A stretch of DNA of 64,000 nucleotides from Paenibacillus sp. SY21-1 (lineage in GTDB: Bacteria; Bacillota; Bacilli; Paenibacillales; Paenibacillaceae): the NCBI RefSeq assembly GCF_005222705.1, contig NZ_STGF01000007.1, positions 227,089 to 291,088 on the forward strand. The letters are read 5' to 3'. The notes under the pieces are model-generated. The model made no database searches, was not told the DNA's origin, and was given only the letters and a program-made list of their open reading frames with translations. Below, one piece after another: positions 17,128 through 26,097 of this stretch. The position numbers and the translations under genes are program-made. The stretch's first letter is position 1. Every line of letters starts with the position of its first letter.

Positions 17128-17159
17128 TAGTTTTTTATAGAGGGAGTTCGCGAACCTCT
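17128..17159 (-). ncRNA. preQ1-I riboswitch aptamer
   Basis: The minus strand reads AGAGGTTCGCGAAC-TCCCTCT-ATAAAAAACTA, matching the preQ1-I consensus: an AGAGGUUC stem, a CCCUCU return strand, then the A-rich tail AUAAAAAACUA that forms the pseudoknot. A possible -10 box TATAGT lies upstream at 17230-17225. With the terminator at 17037-17085 it should switch off queCDEF when preQ1 is plentiful. Confidence 0.95.
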
Positions 17160-17289
17160 CCCGGCCCGTCCGTCGCATGAAGCCACGAAGCCGGAGTTTC
17201 TTCTTCAGTTGTTTGTTCCTCTGTACTATAGCATAGGCAGGCCGGTTTGGAAACCGCCTGCCCGTAACTGTTTTTTCCTGACGCCGCAA

Positions 17290-18396
17290 TTACAGTTTGA
17301 GATAAACGTCGAGAGACGCCAGCCTCAGCTCGCGCACGCCCTCGCACACAAGCCTGGCCACCTGAATGCCGCCTAGCTCCTGGAAATGGGTGTCATCCTG
17401 CGAACCATCGGGAAAGTCGATAAACTCCCCCGGATATGCCCACATAAACAGCGCTTTGGAAGGCTCGTCTCCAAGCCGCTCGTACAGCGCCTTCGATTTG
17501 GCCGCAAGATCGATTAACGGTACATCAAGCTCTTCCGCTACCTGTTTCATGCCTGTCAAATATTCGCCATGCGTATCTATGATCATGCCTTCTCCGTCGA
17601 ATTTGCGGCGATGCATGGGCGTAATGAGCACCGGTCTGGCGCCGCGCGCACGCGCCTCGTTCACATAAATGGCCAGCATCTCCTTATAGCTGCCCAGCGG
17701 CTCCGTCGCCCGCGCCTCATCGAGCTTCTGATCGTTATGTCCGAATTGAATCCATAAATAGTCGTTCGGCTTGATTTGCTCCAGAATGGCCGCCAGCCGG
17801 CCTTCATTAATAAAGCTGCGCGAGCTTCTTCCCGACATCGCATGGTTGTCTATCGCAATTTCCGGCTTGAAATACAAAGGAAGAACCTGCCCCCAGCCTG
17901 CGCATGGAAACACCCGTTGATCAGTTACGGTGGAGTCGCCTGCCAAATAAATCGTCACCGCATTGCCGATTTCCACAATGTCCAGTGCATTGATGCGCGG
18001 AGCTATGCCGGAGAACGCAAGCTCCAGCTTGCCCTCCGTCACCTTGACGGTGAAGCTGTGCGCCGAGAATTGGCCCGGCGATGTTTCCGCCCGATAAACG
18101 GCCAGCCGGTTCGGACCGTATTTCAGCGTCGTGCGCGTAGGGGCCAGCTCGTCGCCGATGACGGCCGTCACGTTGTAGCAGCCATTGGGCACATCGACCC
18201 TGAACGTCGCCTCCAGCGGGATGCAAAAGGCGCTGCGCAGCCGGTCCTGGCCACCCCGATCGCGCGAGCCGATTTTTCCGTCCCCAGCAAAGCCGTAGCC
18301 AAGCTTCTCATTGTATGCGGTTTCAGGGAAGACCTGAATATAGGGAGAATCGGGAGCCTCTCCGATGCCAAAATCAAACTTAAAAGAAGTAGTCAT
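17290..18396 (-). CDS. SGNH-hydrolase, rhamnogalacturonan acetylesterase-like
   Basis: A 368-residue protein. The first ~140 residues form a beta-rich domain (FDFGIGEAPDSPYIQV..., malectin/CBM-like). An SGNH esterase follows: block I IYLAGDSTVTDQ with nucleophile Ser, block II Gly in DNHAMSGRSSRSF, block III WIQFGHNDQK, and block V DDTHF with the catalytic Asp and His. This order matches RhgT/YesT-type enzymes that deacetylate rhamnogalacturonan. No signal peptide is present, so it probably acts in the cytoplasm on imported oligosaccharides. GGAAGGTG precedes the ATG. It fits the rhamnose/pectin genes further on, though it lies apart from them. Confidence 0.88.
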   Translation of the reverse strand: MTTSFKFDFGIGEAPDSPYIQVFPETAYNEKLGYGFAGDGKIGSRDRGGQDRLRSAFCIPLEATFRVDVPNGCYNVTAVIGDELAPTRTTLKYGPNRLAVYRAETSPGQFSAHSFTVKVTEGKLELAFSGIAPRINALDIVEIGNAVTIYLAGDSTVTDQRVFPCAGWGQVLPLYFKPEIAIDNHAMSGRSSRSFINEGRLAAILEQIKPNDYLWIQFGHNDQKLDEARATEPLGSYKEMLAIYVNEARARGARPVLITPMHRRKFDGEGMIIDTHGEYLTGMKQVAEELDVPLIDLAAKSKALYERLGDEPSKALFMWAYPGEFIDFPDGSQDDTHFQELGGIQVARLVCEGVRELRLASLDVYLKL

Positions 18397-18606
18397 GAAA
18401 GCACCTTCCTTGTGTAGTTATGTAGCTCCTTTCAGCATATCAAAAAGCCTTGCAAGTTACAGCGCATATAACAACAATTTCACAGCGTTTTCGTCATAAA
18501 ATGATTGAACCCTTTTTGTCCGTCTCTGCGTATAACCAAGAAGGTCCAGGCGAATGCGCGCAAAGGCAAAGCCATTTTTTGACCGTTGGACGGCTGGCCC
18601 GGAAAG

Positions 18607-18635
18607 TTTGCGTTAGCGATAGATTTACGTATACT
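18607..18635 (+). promoter_or_regulatory. Likely promoter of the J-like membrane protein gene
   Basis: TTTGCG (18607-18612), 17-nt spacer, TATACT (18630-18635), 48 bp before the GTG start. Confidence 0.45.
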
Positions 18636-18683
18636 TAAGAGTAGGAGAATTACAGCCGCCATTTACTAATTTGAGGTGACACC

Positions 18684-19580
18684 GTGGAGCAATTAAAGAA
18701 AGCGTACAGCACGATGGGGTTGGCCGACACAGCTACCCGAGAAGAAGTCGAGAAACGTTACGAGACGTTAATGCGTCAAAGCCGCACGCGAGCCAAACAG
18801 CAGCAGGCGGGGGCAGAGGAGTCGTTTGCCGAGGTGACGCAAGCCTACAAGCTTATTTTGCAGCATGAGGATCAGAAAATTACGGAAGCGTTTAACGAAC
18901 AGGAATACGGCAAATATAGAAAAATGGCCGGACAAGCCCAAAAAATCGATCACTTCTGGCGATATTACAAGTTTCATACGCTTGGCGCCATCGCCGCGGT
19001 TGCCCTGATCATTTACGGCATTATCAGCTTCATCAATTATCGGGAGGAACAGGAGCGGATTGCCAATCTGCCGCCTGTCGATTTGAACGTATCCATCATG
19101 GGCAATTTTATCCTCAAGGAGGATGTGCCCAAAGAAGAGCCGGTCGAACAGGCGCTGCTCGCCGCATTTCCGGAATGGAAGCGCTTTGTTACGACCACGA
19201 CATTTGTCCCGGCCGACGAAAGCATGCAATACGCATATTTGCAGAAGGCGTTGCTCGTGCTCGCGACCGAAAATCCCGATGTGTACGTCATGGATCGCAG
19301 CATATTCGAGTGGGTCGGCAACCAGCAGGACCTTCTGCTGAATCTTGACGATTGGGCGGAGGGCGAATTCAAGCCTCTCCTGTCAGACGGCGTCGCCCTT
19401 AAGCTGCAGCCGCAGGAGCAGACGACCGAGCATGTTTATGCGTTTGATCTGACGAAAAGCAAGCTCGCCGAGCATCTGCCTATGTACCATAACGAGTTGA
19501 TCGTCGGCATACGCTCCAACGCCAAAAATGTGGACAATGCCAAGGCTTTTATCCGGAAGTATCTTCAGACGCTGCCATAA
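18684..19580 (+). CDS. J-like, single-pass membrane protein with extracytoplasmic domain
   Basis: A 298-residue protein starting at GTG with GAGGTG upstream. Residues 1-60 resemble a J domain (LKKAYSTMGLADTATREEVEKRYETLMRQSR...FAEVTQAYKLIL) but without the HPD motif needed to stimulate DnaK. A membrane helix (about 97-117) follows. The outer ~180 residues look like a reduced substrate-binding-protein fold (VDLNVSIMGNF..., DVYVMDRSIFEWV..., LPMYHNELIVGIRSNAKNV). The topology therefore places a degenerate co-chaperone module inside and a ligand-binding-like module outside. The gene stands alone. I recognise no characterised relative. Confidence 0.75.
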   Translation: MEQLKKAYSTMGLADTATREEVEKRYETLMRQSRTRAKQQQAGAEESFAEVTQAYKLILQHEDQKITEAFNEQEYGKYRKMAGQAQKIDHFWRYYKFHTLGAIAAVALIIYGIISFINYREEQERIANLPPVDLNVSIMGNFILKEDVPKEEPVEQALLAAFPEWKRFVTTTTFVPADESMQYAYLQKALLVLATENPDVYVMDRSIFEWVGNQQDLLLNLDDWAEGEFKPLLSDGVALKLQPQEQTTEHVYAFDLTKSKLAEHLPMYHNELIVGIRSNAKNVDNAKAFIRKYLQTLP

Positions 19581-19606
19581 GGAAAAATAGATCGCGTTAG
19601 GAAGAG

Positions 19607-19656
19607 CAAAAATCCCCTTCGCGCTCCCGGTAACAGGGAACGCCGAAGGGGATTTT
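19607..19656. terminator. Bidirectional intrinsic terminator
   Basis: AAAATCCCCTTCG pairs with CGAAGGGGATTTT, with an inner CTCCC/GGGA stem. It serves the J-like gene and, on the other strand, the lut genes. Confidence 0.9.
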
Positions 19657-19703
19657 GGCGTCAGCCGCCGGACAATGCTGCGCAAGAAGGCGCCGCCGGC
19701 CGG

Positions 19704-20423
19704 CTATCCCAGATGTCTGCGCACGATGCTCTCGATATGCTGGAGGTGCTTCTTCATGCTCATGCCGGCAAGCCCGGCATCCTGCGCAGCGACCGCATCA
19801 TAAATCGCTTGATGCTCCTCGTACAACCGCCCGGCGACCGTGGCGCTAGCGTACAGCTCAACCCGCCTGATATCGTGAATAGCCGTTTCTATATGCCCCA
19901 TAATGGACTCAAACAGCCGAACGATAATCGAATTATGGGTGGCCTTGGCGAGCGTTAAATGAAACTGCAGATCAAGCCGCTCCCCTTCGCTTTCGTCTCC
20001 GATTGAGCGGCCCATCTCCGCAATCAGGGCGCTAAGCAGAACAAGGTCCTCCGGCGTACGTTTGACGGCGGCGATGGACGCATTCGATACCTCAAGCGAC
20101 TCGCGCGCCTCCAGCAGCTCAAGCACGGTCTCGCGATTCATCCGAAGCGAAGCCAGCTCCGGCAGCTCCACCTCGGAGGGCGCGCTGCTGATAACCCGGC
20201 AGCCCCCGCCCTGGCGAATCTCTATGAGTCCCATTGCCTTGAGCGCGCTTAGCGCTTCGCGGGTCGTTGAGCGTCCAACGCCGAACTGCTCCGATAGCTC
20301 CTTGGTGGACGGCAGCTTGTCGCCGACTCTAAGTTTTCCTTCCGTAATCAAGCGTTTCAGCTGCTCCGTTATCTCCTCATAATGATTGCGCTTGGACAGC
20401 TTCGCAACACCAGACAGCGGCAT
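19704..20423 (-). CDS. lutR: FadR-type GntR regulator, probable lactate-operon repressor
   Basis: A 239-residue protein with an N-terminal winged helix (KLPSTKELSEQFGVGRSTTREALSALKAMGLIEIRQGGG) and a C-terminal all-helical FCD ligand domain, including D-x-x-FH (LDLQFHLTLAKATHN) and the later EEHQAIYDAV with metal-binding His. It follows lutABC in the same direction after 68 bp and ends at the shared terminator. In Bacillus LutR is a GntR repressor of lutABC released by lactate; assignment here rests on family plus position. A TTGTCAGACAA palindrome upstream of lutA is a candidate site. Confidence 0.85.
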   Translation of the reverse strand: MPLSGVAKLSKRNHYEEITEQLKRLITEGKLRVGDKLPSTKELSEQFGVGRSTTREALSALKAMGLIEIRQGGGCRVISSAPSEVELPELASLRMNRETVLELLEARESLEVSNASIAAVKRTPEDLVLLSALIAEMGRSIGDESEGERLDLQFHLTLAKATHNSIIVRLFESIMGHIETAIHDIRRVELYASATVAGRLYEEHQAIYDAVAAQDAGLAGMSMKKHLQHIESIVRRHLG

Positions 20424-20490
20424 GATGCAGCACCTCCTTTGCTTCTTCCTCTATACAAACCGATGCACAGCTTCGCCTTTGAAGAGAGGG

Positions 20491-21216
20491 TCAGCCGACC
20501 AGCAGGGCGTAGACGATGCCGGGGCCGTGTACCCCGATCGTCAAGTCGTTCTCGATGTCCGATGAGCGGCTCGGACCGGATATAAAGTGTATGCCCGCCG
20601 GCAGCTTCTCGCGACCCGCTTCGTCAAACGTTTGCAGCACTTCTCCGAGCCGCGTCTTCAGGCGTTCAATCGGAATAATAATCATCAGCACCGTTGGCAG
20701 CAGGCTGACCGAACGACCCTTATGCTCGCTCGACAGTACCGTAACAGAGCCGGTATAGGCAACCGCATGATCGGCGATAACGATGCCGATGTCTGATTCA
20801 GCGGCGCGGGCGCGCCAGCTTTCCTCCTCGTTCGTGTTCCAGACAGCTACCCGCGCATCCCCGAGAGCTTCCTCCAGCTTAAGCTCATCGAGCGCTTGCT
20901 CGTTTTGGCGAATGACATATCGGGCGCTTGTCTCCTGCGCCTTCGATACGATATACCGCTTCGCCTCCTCCATCGTCGACAGCCGCTCCACATGGCCGCC
21001 AACCGACAAAAAGTTGGCGGTAAATTCGTTGATTCGCTCCTCTTCCGTCCATTCGAACGCCTTCCAGAAATCCGGCGCGCCGCGAAACGGACGCTGAGGC
21101 TTTTCCGTCATGCGGGGATGACCGAGCCGCGAAGAGATATTATTCATAAACCGCTCCTGCTTCGCTCTGGACTGCTCCTCCAGCCGCTCCAGCCATTGCT
21201 TATGCGTCTCAGCCAT
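20491..21216 (-). CDS. lutC: Lactate utilization protein C (LUD domain)
   Basis: A 241-residue protein of the LutC/YkgG (LUD, DUF162) family, a subunit of the LutABC iron-sulfur complex that oxidises L-lactate to pyruvate. Family traits are ESDIGIVIADHAVAYTGSVTVLS and the closing HFISGPSRSSDIENDLTIGVHGPG. The ORF opens with ATGGACATG; AGGAGG is two bases from the first ATG but eight from the second, so I use 21216. It overlaps the end of lutB by 8 bp. Confidence 0.93.
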   Translation of the reverse strand: MAETHKQWLERLEEQSRAKQERFMNNISSRLGHPRMTEKPQRPFRGAPDFWKAFEWTEEERINEFTANFLSVGGHVERLSTMEEAKRYIVSKAQETSARYVIRQNEQALDELKLEEALGDARVAVWNTNEEESWRARAAESDIGIVIADHAVAYTGSVTVLSSEHKGRSVSLLPTVLMIIIPIERLKTRLGEVLQTFDEAGREKLPAGIHFISGPSRSSDIENDLTIGVHGPGIVYALLVG

Positions 21217-22741
21217 GTCCATGTCCTCCTTTGCCTTGCTTCTGCGCTTGCTCCCGTTCCCGCTTGACCGCTTCCATCCGCTGCTGCATGCCAGGCTCCA
21301 TCGTCCTAAGCCCCTGCTTCAGCTCCTGATCGAGCGTTTCCCAACGGTCGCGGAACGACTCCTTGGGCAAGCTTGGCGTCACGCGGTACGTATTCCAGCC
21401 CTTCAGCGGACCAAGCTTCGTTTTAATGACGCCGCTGCGCACGACCAGCTTTTGCCCCAGCTTGCCAAGCCGCAGCACGCCGCCAAGCCGCGACGAGTTG
21501 CCCATAATTGTAGCGAAGCCTTGCATTCCGATCGATTCCAGCTTGTTTCCGTGTCCGCTCTCCACCTTGCGTCTGCGCAAATAGACGAGCATATCATGCA
21601 GCGGAATTTTGACCGGGCAGGCCTCGTAGCAAGCTCCGCACAGGCTGGAGGCGTTGGCAATATCGTCCCACTCCGCAATATTTTTGTTAAGCGACGGCGT
21701 CAGCACGGCCCCGATCGGTCCGCTATAGGTGCTTCCGTAGGCGTGACCTCCGATATGCCGGTATACCGGGCAGGCGTTCAGGCAAGCGCCGCAGCGGATG
21801 CAGTTGAGCAGCTCCTGGAATTCAGGATCGCCAAGCTGCAGCGAGCGTCCATTGTCGATAATAACAATATGCATCTCGTCCGGACCGTCTGCATCCTTGG
21901 CGCGGCGCGGTCCGCTGATGCCGGACATATACATCGTCAGCTTCTGTCCGGTCGCCGAACGCGGCAGCAGCGTCGCCATAACCTCCAGATCGGACCAGGA
22001 AGGAATAATCCGCTCCATGCCCATCAATGTAATTTGCGTTTTGGGTACGGTGCTGACCATTCGCGCGTTTCCTTCATTTTCAAACAGCACCATGGAGCCC
22101 GTCTCTGCAATCGCAAAATTACAGCCCGTCATTCCGATTTCCGCATCCAGAAACTTTTCTCTCAGCTTTTTGCGAACAAAGCCGGCCAGGGCGGTTGTAT
22201 CCGGCGGGAGCGTGTAACCCGCCTCCTTGGACAGCAATTCGGCAATCTGGTACCTATTTTTATGAATGGCTGGAATAACGATGTGCGATGGCATTTCCCC
22301 GGCTAGCTGGATAATATATTCGCCCAGATCCGTCTCCACCGCTTCAACGCCGATGCCTTCCAGCGCATGATTCAGATGCAGCTCCTCCGATACCATCGAT
22401 TTCGACTTCACGACCGATTTGGCTCCCGCATGCTCGGCAATATCTAGCGTCAGCTTGACCGCTTCCTCCGCATTGTCGGCAAAATGCACATGAACGCCGT
22501 TGGCGCGGGCATTCTCCACGAACACATTCAAATAGTAATCGAGGTGAGCGATCGTGTGCAGACGGATTTGCCTGCCGCGCTCCCGCCATTCTTCCCAGTT
22601 GCCATGCTCCTCCGACGCTTTTTTCTTCCCGTTTCTGAGCCTTTCAGTCGTAAACTTGACCGCCTTGCGCAGAAATTCGTCGTTAAGGGCCAGTTCGGCT
22701 CTCGCCTTGACCGTCTTTTCCTTTTTTGTAGTCGCACTCAT
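21209..22741 (-). CDS. lutB: Lactate utilization iron-sulfur protein B
   Basis: A 510-residue LutB with an N-terminal LUD-type region (KSVVKSKSMVSEELHLNHAL, and the glycine-rich TGCNFAIAETGSMV) and a C-terminal pair of 4Fe-4S clusters (CIRCGACLNACP and CGACYEACP). It is the electron-transfer core of the lactate dehydrogenase complex. ATGA overlap with lutA implies coupled translation. The C-terminal tail is longer than in B. subtilis and ends in a Lys/Gln/His/Gly-rich stretch (KQGKGGHGHG). Confidence 0.94.
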   Translation of the reverse strand: MSATTKKEKTVKARAELALNDEFLRKAVKFTTERLRNGKKKASEEHGNWEEWRERGRQIRLHTIAHLDYYLNVFVENARANGVHVHFADNAEEAVKLTLDIAEHAGAKSVVKSKSMVSEELHLNHALEGIGVEAVETDLGEYIIQLAGEMPSHIVIPAIHKNRYQIAELLSKEAGYTLPPDTTALAGFVRKKLREKFLDAEIGMTGCNFAIAETGSMVLFENEGNARMVSTVPKTQITLMGMERIIPSWSDLEVMATLLPRSATGQKLTMYMSGISGPRRAKDADGPDEMHIVIIDNGRSLQLGDPEFQELLNCIRCGACLNACPVYRHIGGHAYGSTYSGPIGAVLTPSLNKNIAEWDDIANASSLCGACYEACPVKIPLHDMLVYLRRRKVESGHGNKLESIGMQGFATIMGNSSRLGGVLRLGKLGQKLVVRSGVIKTKLGPLKGWNTYRVTPSLPKESFRDRWETLDQELKQGLRTMEPGMQQRMEAVKREREQAQKQGKGGHGHG

Positions 22742-23466
22742 GCTCCGCTCACCCCTTCATACAGCAATTCCGCCAAATGCATCACTCGAACCGGCTCATT
22801 CCGGTAGCGCAGATTGCCCGCAATATTCATCAGGCAGGCCATATCCAGCCCTACGAGCACCTCGGCCTCCGACTCGAGGACATGATCGACCTTTTCCGTT
22901 ACCATCGCGCCGGAAATATCCGCCATCTTCACCGCAAACGTGCCGCCGAACCCGCAGCAATCCTCGGCAAAAGGAAGCGGAACAAGCTCCAGACCGCGCA
23001 CTTGCTTCATAAGCGCAAGCGGCTCGTCCTTGATTCCCAGCAGCCTGCTTCCATGACAGGAAGGATGATACGTCACTTTATGCGTAAACGTAGCTCCGAC
23101 ATCCGTAACGCCAAGCACTTGAACGAGAAATTGCGTAAATTCGTAAGCCTTGCTCTGCAGACGATTCGCCCGCTCCAGCATAACGGGATCATGCTCGAAC
23201 AGCTTCGGGTAATGATGAATCATTCCCGTGCAAGAGCCCGAGGGCGAAATAACGAAATCGCAGTCTTCAAAAGCATCGAGAATCGTCTTCGCCGAATCTC
23301 TTGCTTCCTTCCAATAGCCGCTGTTAAAAGCAGGCTGGCCGCAGCAGGTTTGTACCGTCGGGAATTGCAGTTCCACGCCGTATCTCGCCAACAGCCGCAC
23401 CATGGCCTCGCCCACTCGCGGGTAAAGCGCATCGCTCATACATGTAATAAATAAGGAAACCTTCAT
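22738..23466 (-). CDS. lutA: Lactate utilization protein A (CCG domains)
   Basis: A 242-residue protein with two cysteine-rich CCG repeats: QTCCGQPAFNSG with its upstream FITCMSDAL, and EDCCGFGGTFAVKM with an upstream YHPSCHGSR. This is the heterodisulfide-reductase-D-like architecture of LutA, which binds iron-sulfur clusters in the LutABC complex. AAGGGG is upstream of the ATG. First gene of the lutA-lutB-lutC(-lutR) operon. Confidence 0.94.
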   Translation of the reverse strand: MKVSLFITCMSDALYPRVGEAMVRLLARYGVELQFPTVQTCCGQPAFNSGYWKEARDSAKTILDAFEDCDFVISPSGSCTGMIHHYPKLFEHDPVMLERANRLQSKAYEFTQFLVQVLGVTDVGATFTHKVTYHPSCHGSRLLGIKDEPLALMKQVRGLELVPLPFAEDCCGFGGTFAVKMADISGAMVTEKVDHVLESEAEVLVGLDMACLMNIAGNLRYRNEPVRVMHLAELLYEGVSGA

Positions 23467-23496
23467 CTTCGCACCCCTTAGCGCTATTTTGTCAGG

Positions 23497-23507
23497 TTGT
23501 CAGACAA
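23497..23507. promoter_or_regulatory. Candidate LutR operator upstream of lutA
   Basis: TTGTC-A-GACAA palindrome with a further TTTTGTCAG half-site on its left, 31 bp upstream of the lutA start. FadR-type GntR proteins bind short odd-spaced palindromes of this kind; the pairing with LutR is inferred. Confidence 0.5.
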
Positions 23508-23611
23508 GTTGTACATGCGTTTCGGCTATCGCCGCTGATGCCGACAATAGCTCGTATTCCGCGTCTTTCTATCATACATGCCATTGGCCTCGGTCCCCGG
23601 CCTTCTTCCGG

Positions 23612-23640
23612 CACAAGCAAAGACGGCAGAGCGCCGTCTA
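23612..23640 (-). terminator. Intrinsic terminator of the rhamnose operon/rhaR
   Basis: The minus strand reads AGACGGC-GCTCT-GCCGTCT followed by TTGCTTG, 9 bp after the rhaR stop. Confidence 0.7.
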
Positions 23641-23648
23641 TGTGCTGT

Positions 23649-24407
23649 CTATACCGTTGTGACAGGAAGCTGACGCTCCTGCAGCTTGCCCAGCAGCTGC
23701 TCGGGCAGACGGCGATCGGTAATGATCGCATGCACATCGCCAAGCTCGGCTACATGGGTGAACGCCTGCACGCCGAACTTGCTGGAATCCGCCAGCAGGA
23801 TGACCTGATCGGCCATACCAAGCATTTTGTGCTTGATCCTCGCTTGCAGCTCGTTGGATTCGCTAATGCCCCGTTCCAGATGAACGCCCTTGCAGGAGAA
23901 AAAGGCTTTATCCACGTGGTAAGCGTCAAGCGAACGCTCCGCCAGCGGTCCGACGTAAGACAAGGAACGGGAGGCCAGAATGCCGCCGGTGGAAATGACC
24001 TCGATCTTCTCCTTGCCGCTCAGCTCCATCGCTACTTTAATGGAGTTGGTCAAAACGGTTAGCGGGATGTCCGGCATACATGCGGCCATGTACCAGGCTG
24101 TTGTGCTGGCATCCAGCAATATTCTGTCCTTTGGATTAATCCGCTTTACTGCCTCCTCGGCAATGCGTTTTTTCTCCTCGGCATGGGTGACCTCACGCTC
24201 GAAATAGGGCACTTCCGGCTGCTGGTCCTTTACGCTAACCGCACCGCCATGCGAGCGGCGCAAGCGGCCGGCCTGCTCCAAGCGGTCCAGGTCGCGCCGA
24301 ATCGTCTCTTCGGTGACCTGACACAGCTCGCTCAGCTCCGTTACTCGTATACTGCCTCTCTCGTTCACTAGCTGTACAATTTTGTCATAGCGCTCCGCAA
24401 CCAGCAT
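23649..24407 (-). CDS. rhaR: DeoR-family regulator, probable rhamnose repressor
   Basis: A 252-residue DeoR protein: helix-turn-helix RVTELSELCQVTEETIRRDLDRLEQAGRLRRSHGGA, then the sugar-phosphate-binding domain with ILLDASTTAWYMA, LTVLTNSIKVA, VISTGGIL and VILLADSSKFG. It is last in the direction rhaEW-ASRT-rhaA-rhaB-rhaR. B. subtilis uses a DeoR protein (RhaR/YulB) for the same pathway. The long perfect inverted repeat before rhaEW is the likely target. A 229-bp gap separates it from rhaB, so it may also have its own promoter. Confidence 0.88.
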   Translation of the reverse strand: MLVAERYDKIVQLVNERGSIRVTELSELCQVTEETIRRDLDRLEQAGRLRRSHGGAVSVKDQQPEVPYFEREVTHAEEKKRIAEEAVKRINPKDRILLDASTTAWYMAACMPDIPLTVLTNSIKVAMELSGKEKIEVISTGGILASRSLSYVGPLAERSLDAYHVDKAFFSCKGVHLERGISESNELQARIKHKMLGMADQVILLADSSKFGVQAFTHVAELGDVHAIITDRRLPEQLLGKLQERQLPVTTV

Positions 24408-24636
24408 ATCGTACCTCTTTCCAGCTTTATTTAATGTGAAACGAAGCGGCAGACGCCTTCCTCAGCCGTCAATGCCAACGTTTCATGTTGAACGATTAAC
24501 CCAAAACAAAGATCCGTATTCCTCCAGAGCACCTTGCCCCTCCGCGAAGCTCCGTTTTGAACATAAACGGCCGACGCCGCCAATAGACGGCATCAGCCCT
24601 TCATTGCCTGCAGCCGGCTTTCAGCCCTGACTGTCC

Positions 24637-26097
24637 TTACAATAAGCGCGAGAACGCGCGATACGCCCGCTCCCACTGCCCGCTCTGCTCCGGCTCGTAA
24701 ACCTCAATCGGAAACGAATCGCGAATAACCTGGCGAGCTTCCCAAATATCGGCCAACTGGCCTCCGGCAATCCATTGAACAATCATATTGCCGATGGCGC
24801 TGCCTTCGACCGGGCCTGCCCATACCGGCTTGCCGATTGCATTCGCCGTCCATTGGCACAGAAGCGTGTTCTGAATGCCGCCGCCGACCATATGCAAACC
24901 GCCAAACGTCTGATTCGAAAGCCGTTCCGTCAATTCCAGCACATACCGATATTTTAAAGCCAAGCTCTCCAAAATACAACGGATAACTGCGCCCACCCCT
25001 TCTGGAGCAGACTGTCCGGTGCGCTTGCAATAATCCGCGATGCGCGCAGGCATGTCTCCGGGAGCCATAAAAACAGGATCATCAGGATCTATAAAGGCGG
25101 CAAAAGGCGCCGCTTCATGAGCCAGCTTCACTAACGCCGGGAAATCGTAAGACATGCCTTCGCGCTCCCAGGCGCGTCTGCACTCCTGCAAAATCCAGAG
25201 CCCCATGATGTTTTTAAGCAGCCGGTAGGTGCCGTATGCGCCCCCTTCATTCGTGAAGTTCAGCTCCTGCGCCAGCTCGCCCAGCACAGGCTCCCCGACC
25301 TCGGTGCCCATGAGCGACCAGGTCCCGCAGCTCAAGTACGCGAACGAACGGTCTTGTGCCGGCACCGCCGCCACCGCAGAGCCCGTATCATGCTCGGCAA
25401 CCGCATAGACGGGAACGGAATCGATGCCAAGCTCGGCGCACAGCGAATCGCGCAGCTTGCCAACCGCCGCTCCCGGCTGCACCACCTTGCCGAACAGCTC
25501 TGGCGAGATGCCGATGGCCCGAATGAGCTCCTCGTCCCAAGCGCCGGCTACCGGATTATACAGCTGGGTTGTCGTCGCATTGGAAAATTCGTTAAAGCGC
25601 TCACCGGTCAAATAGTAGCGCAGCAAATCGGGAATCATCAGAAAATGCTTCGCCTCCCGCAAAAGCGGGGAATCCGCCCGTTTAAGCGCCGCCAGCTGGT
25701 AGATGGTGTTAAACGGCAAAAACTGAATGCCCGTTTTCCCGAATATCGCCGAGGCGGACAACTCCTCCATCACCTGCTCCATGACGCCGTCCGTATGCCC
25801 GTCGCGGTAATGATACGGATTGCCCAGCAATTCGCCGTTGCTGCCGAGCAAGCCGAAATCGACCGCCCAGGAATCAATGGCCAAGCTGTCCAGCTTGATG
25901 CCGCGATGCTTCGCCTTCAGCAGCCCCTGCTTCAGCTCATGCAGCAGTCGGAGAATGTCCCAGTACAGTCGGTCTCCCGCCTGTACCGGATCATTCGGAA
26001 AGCGGTGAAGCTCCTCCACTACGATCTTGCCGTCAATCAACTGGCCAAGCAGCGCTCTGCCGCTGCTTGCTCCCAGATCGTAAGCGAGAATGCTCAC
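24637..26097 (-). CDS. rhaB: L-rhamnulokinase
   Basis: A 486-residue FGGY-family kinase phosphorylating L-rhamnulose to rhamnulose-1-phosphate. It has an ATP-binding start LAYDLGASSGRALLGQL, a RhaB-type SLAIDSWAVDFGLL, and VAEHDTGSAVAAVP, AYLSCGTWSLMGTE and the C-terminal GGGIQN loop. ATGA overlap with rhaA means coupled translation. The product is cleaved by the RhaEW fusion further up the operon. Confidence 0.95.
   Translation of the reverse strand: MSILAYDLGASSGRALLGQLIDGKIVVEELHRFPNDPVQAGDRLYWDILRLLHELKQGLLKAKHRGIKLDSLAIDSWAVDFGLLGSNGELLGNPYHYRDGHTDGVMEQVMEELSASAIFGKTGIQFLPFNTIYQLAALKRADSPLLREAKHFLMIPDLLRYYLTGERFNEFSNATTTQLYNPVAGAWDEELIRAIGISPELFGKVVQPGAAVGKLRDSLCAELGIDSVPVYAVAEHDTGSAVAAVPAQDRSFAYLSCGTWSLMGTEVGEPVLGELAQELNFTNEGGAYGTYRLLKNIMGLWILQECRRAWEREGMSYDFPALVKLAHEAAPFAAFIDPDDPVFMAPGDMPARIADYCKRTGQSAPEGVGAVIRCILESLALKYRYVLELTERLSNQTFGGLHMVGGGIQNTLLCQWTANAIGKPVWAGPVEGSAIGNMIVQWIAGGQLADIWEARQVIRDSFPIEVYEPEQSGQWERAYRAFSRLL

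Noticed and set aside
16972..17289. Minus-strand open frame covering the queC leader
   Set aside because: It translates the preQ1 aptamer and terminator; the leader is explained as an RNA switch, not a protein.
23492..23743. Minus-strand 83-residue frame overlapping rhaR and the lutA promoter region
   Set aside because: It overlaps the end of rhaR in another frame and reads through the rhaR terminator.
24573..24604. Hairpin GATGCCGTC-tatt-GGCGGCGTC after rhaB as a terminator
   Set aside because: The stem has mismatches and no T run follows; rhaR may still be read from the operon.
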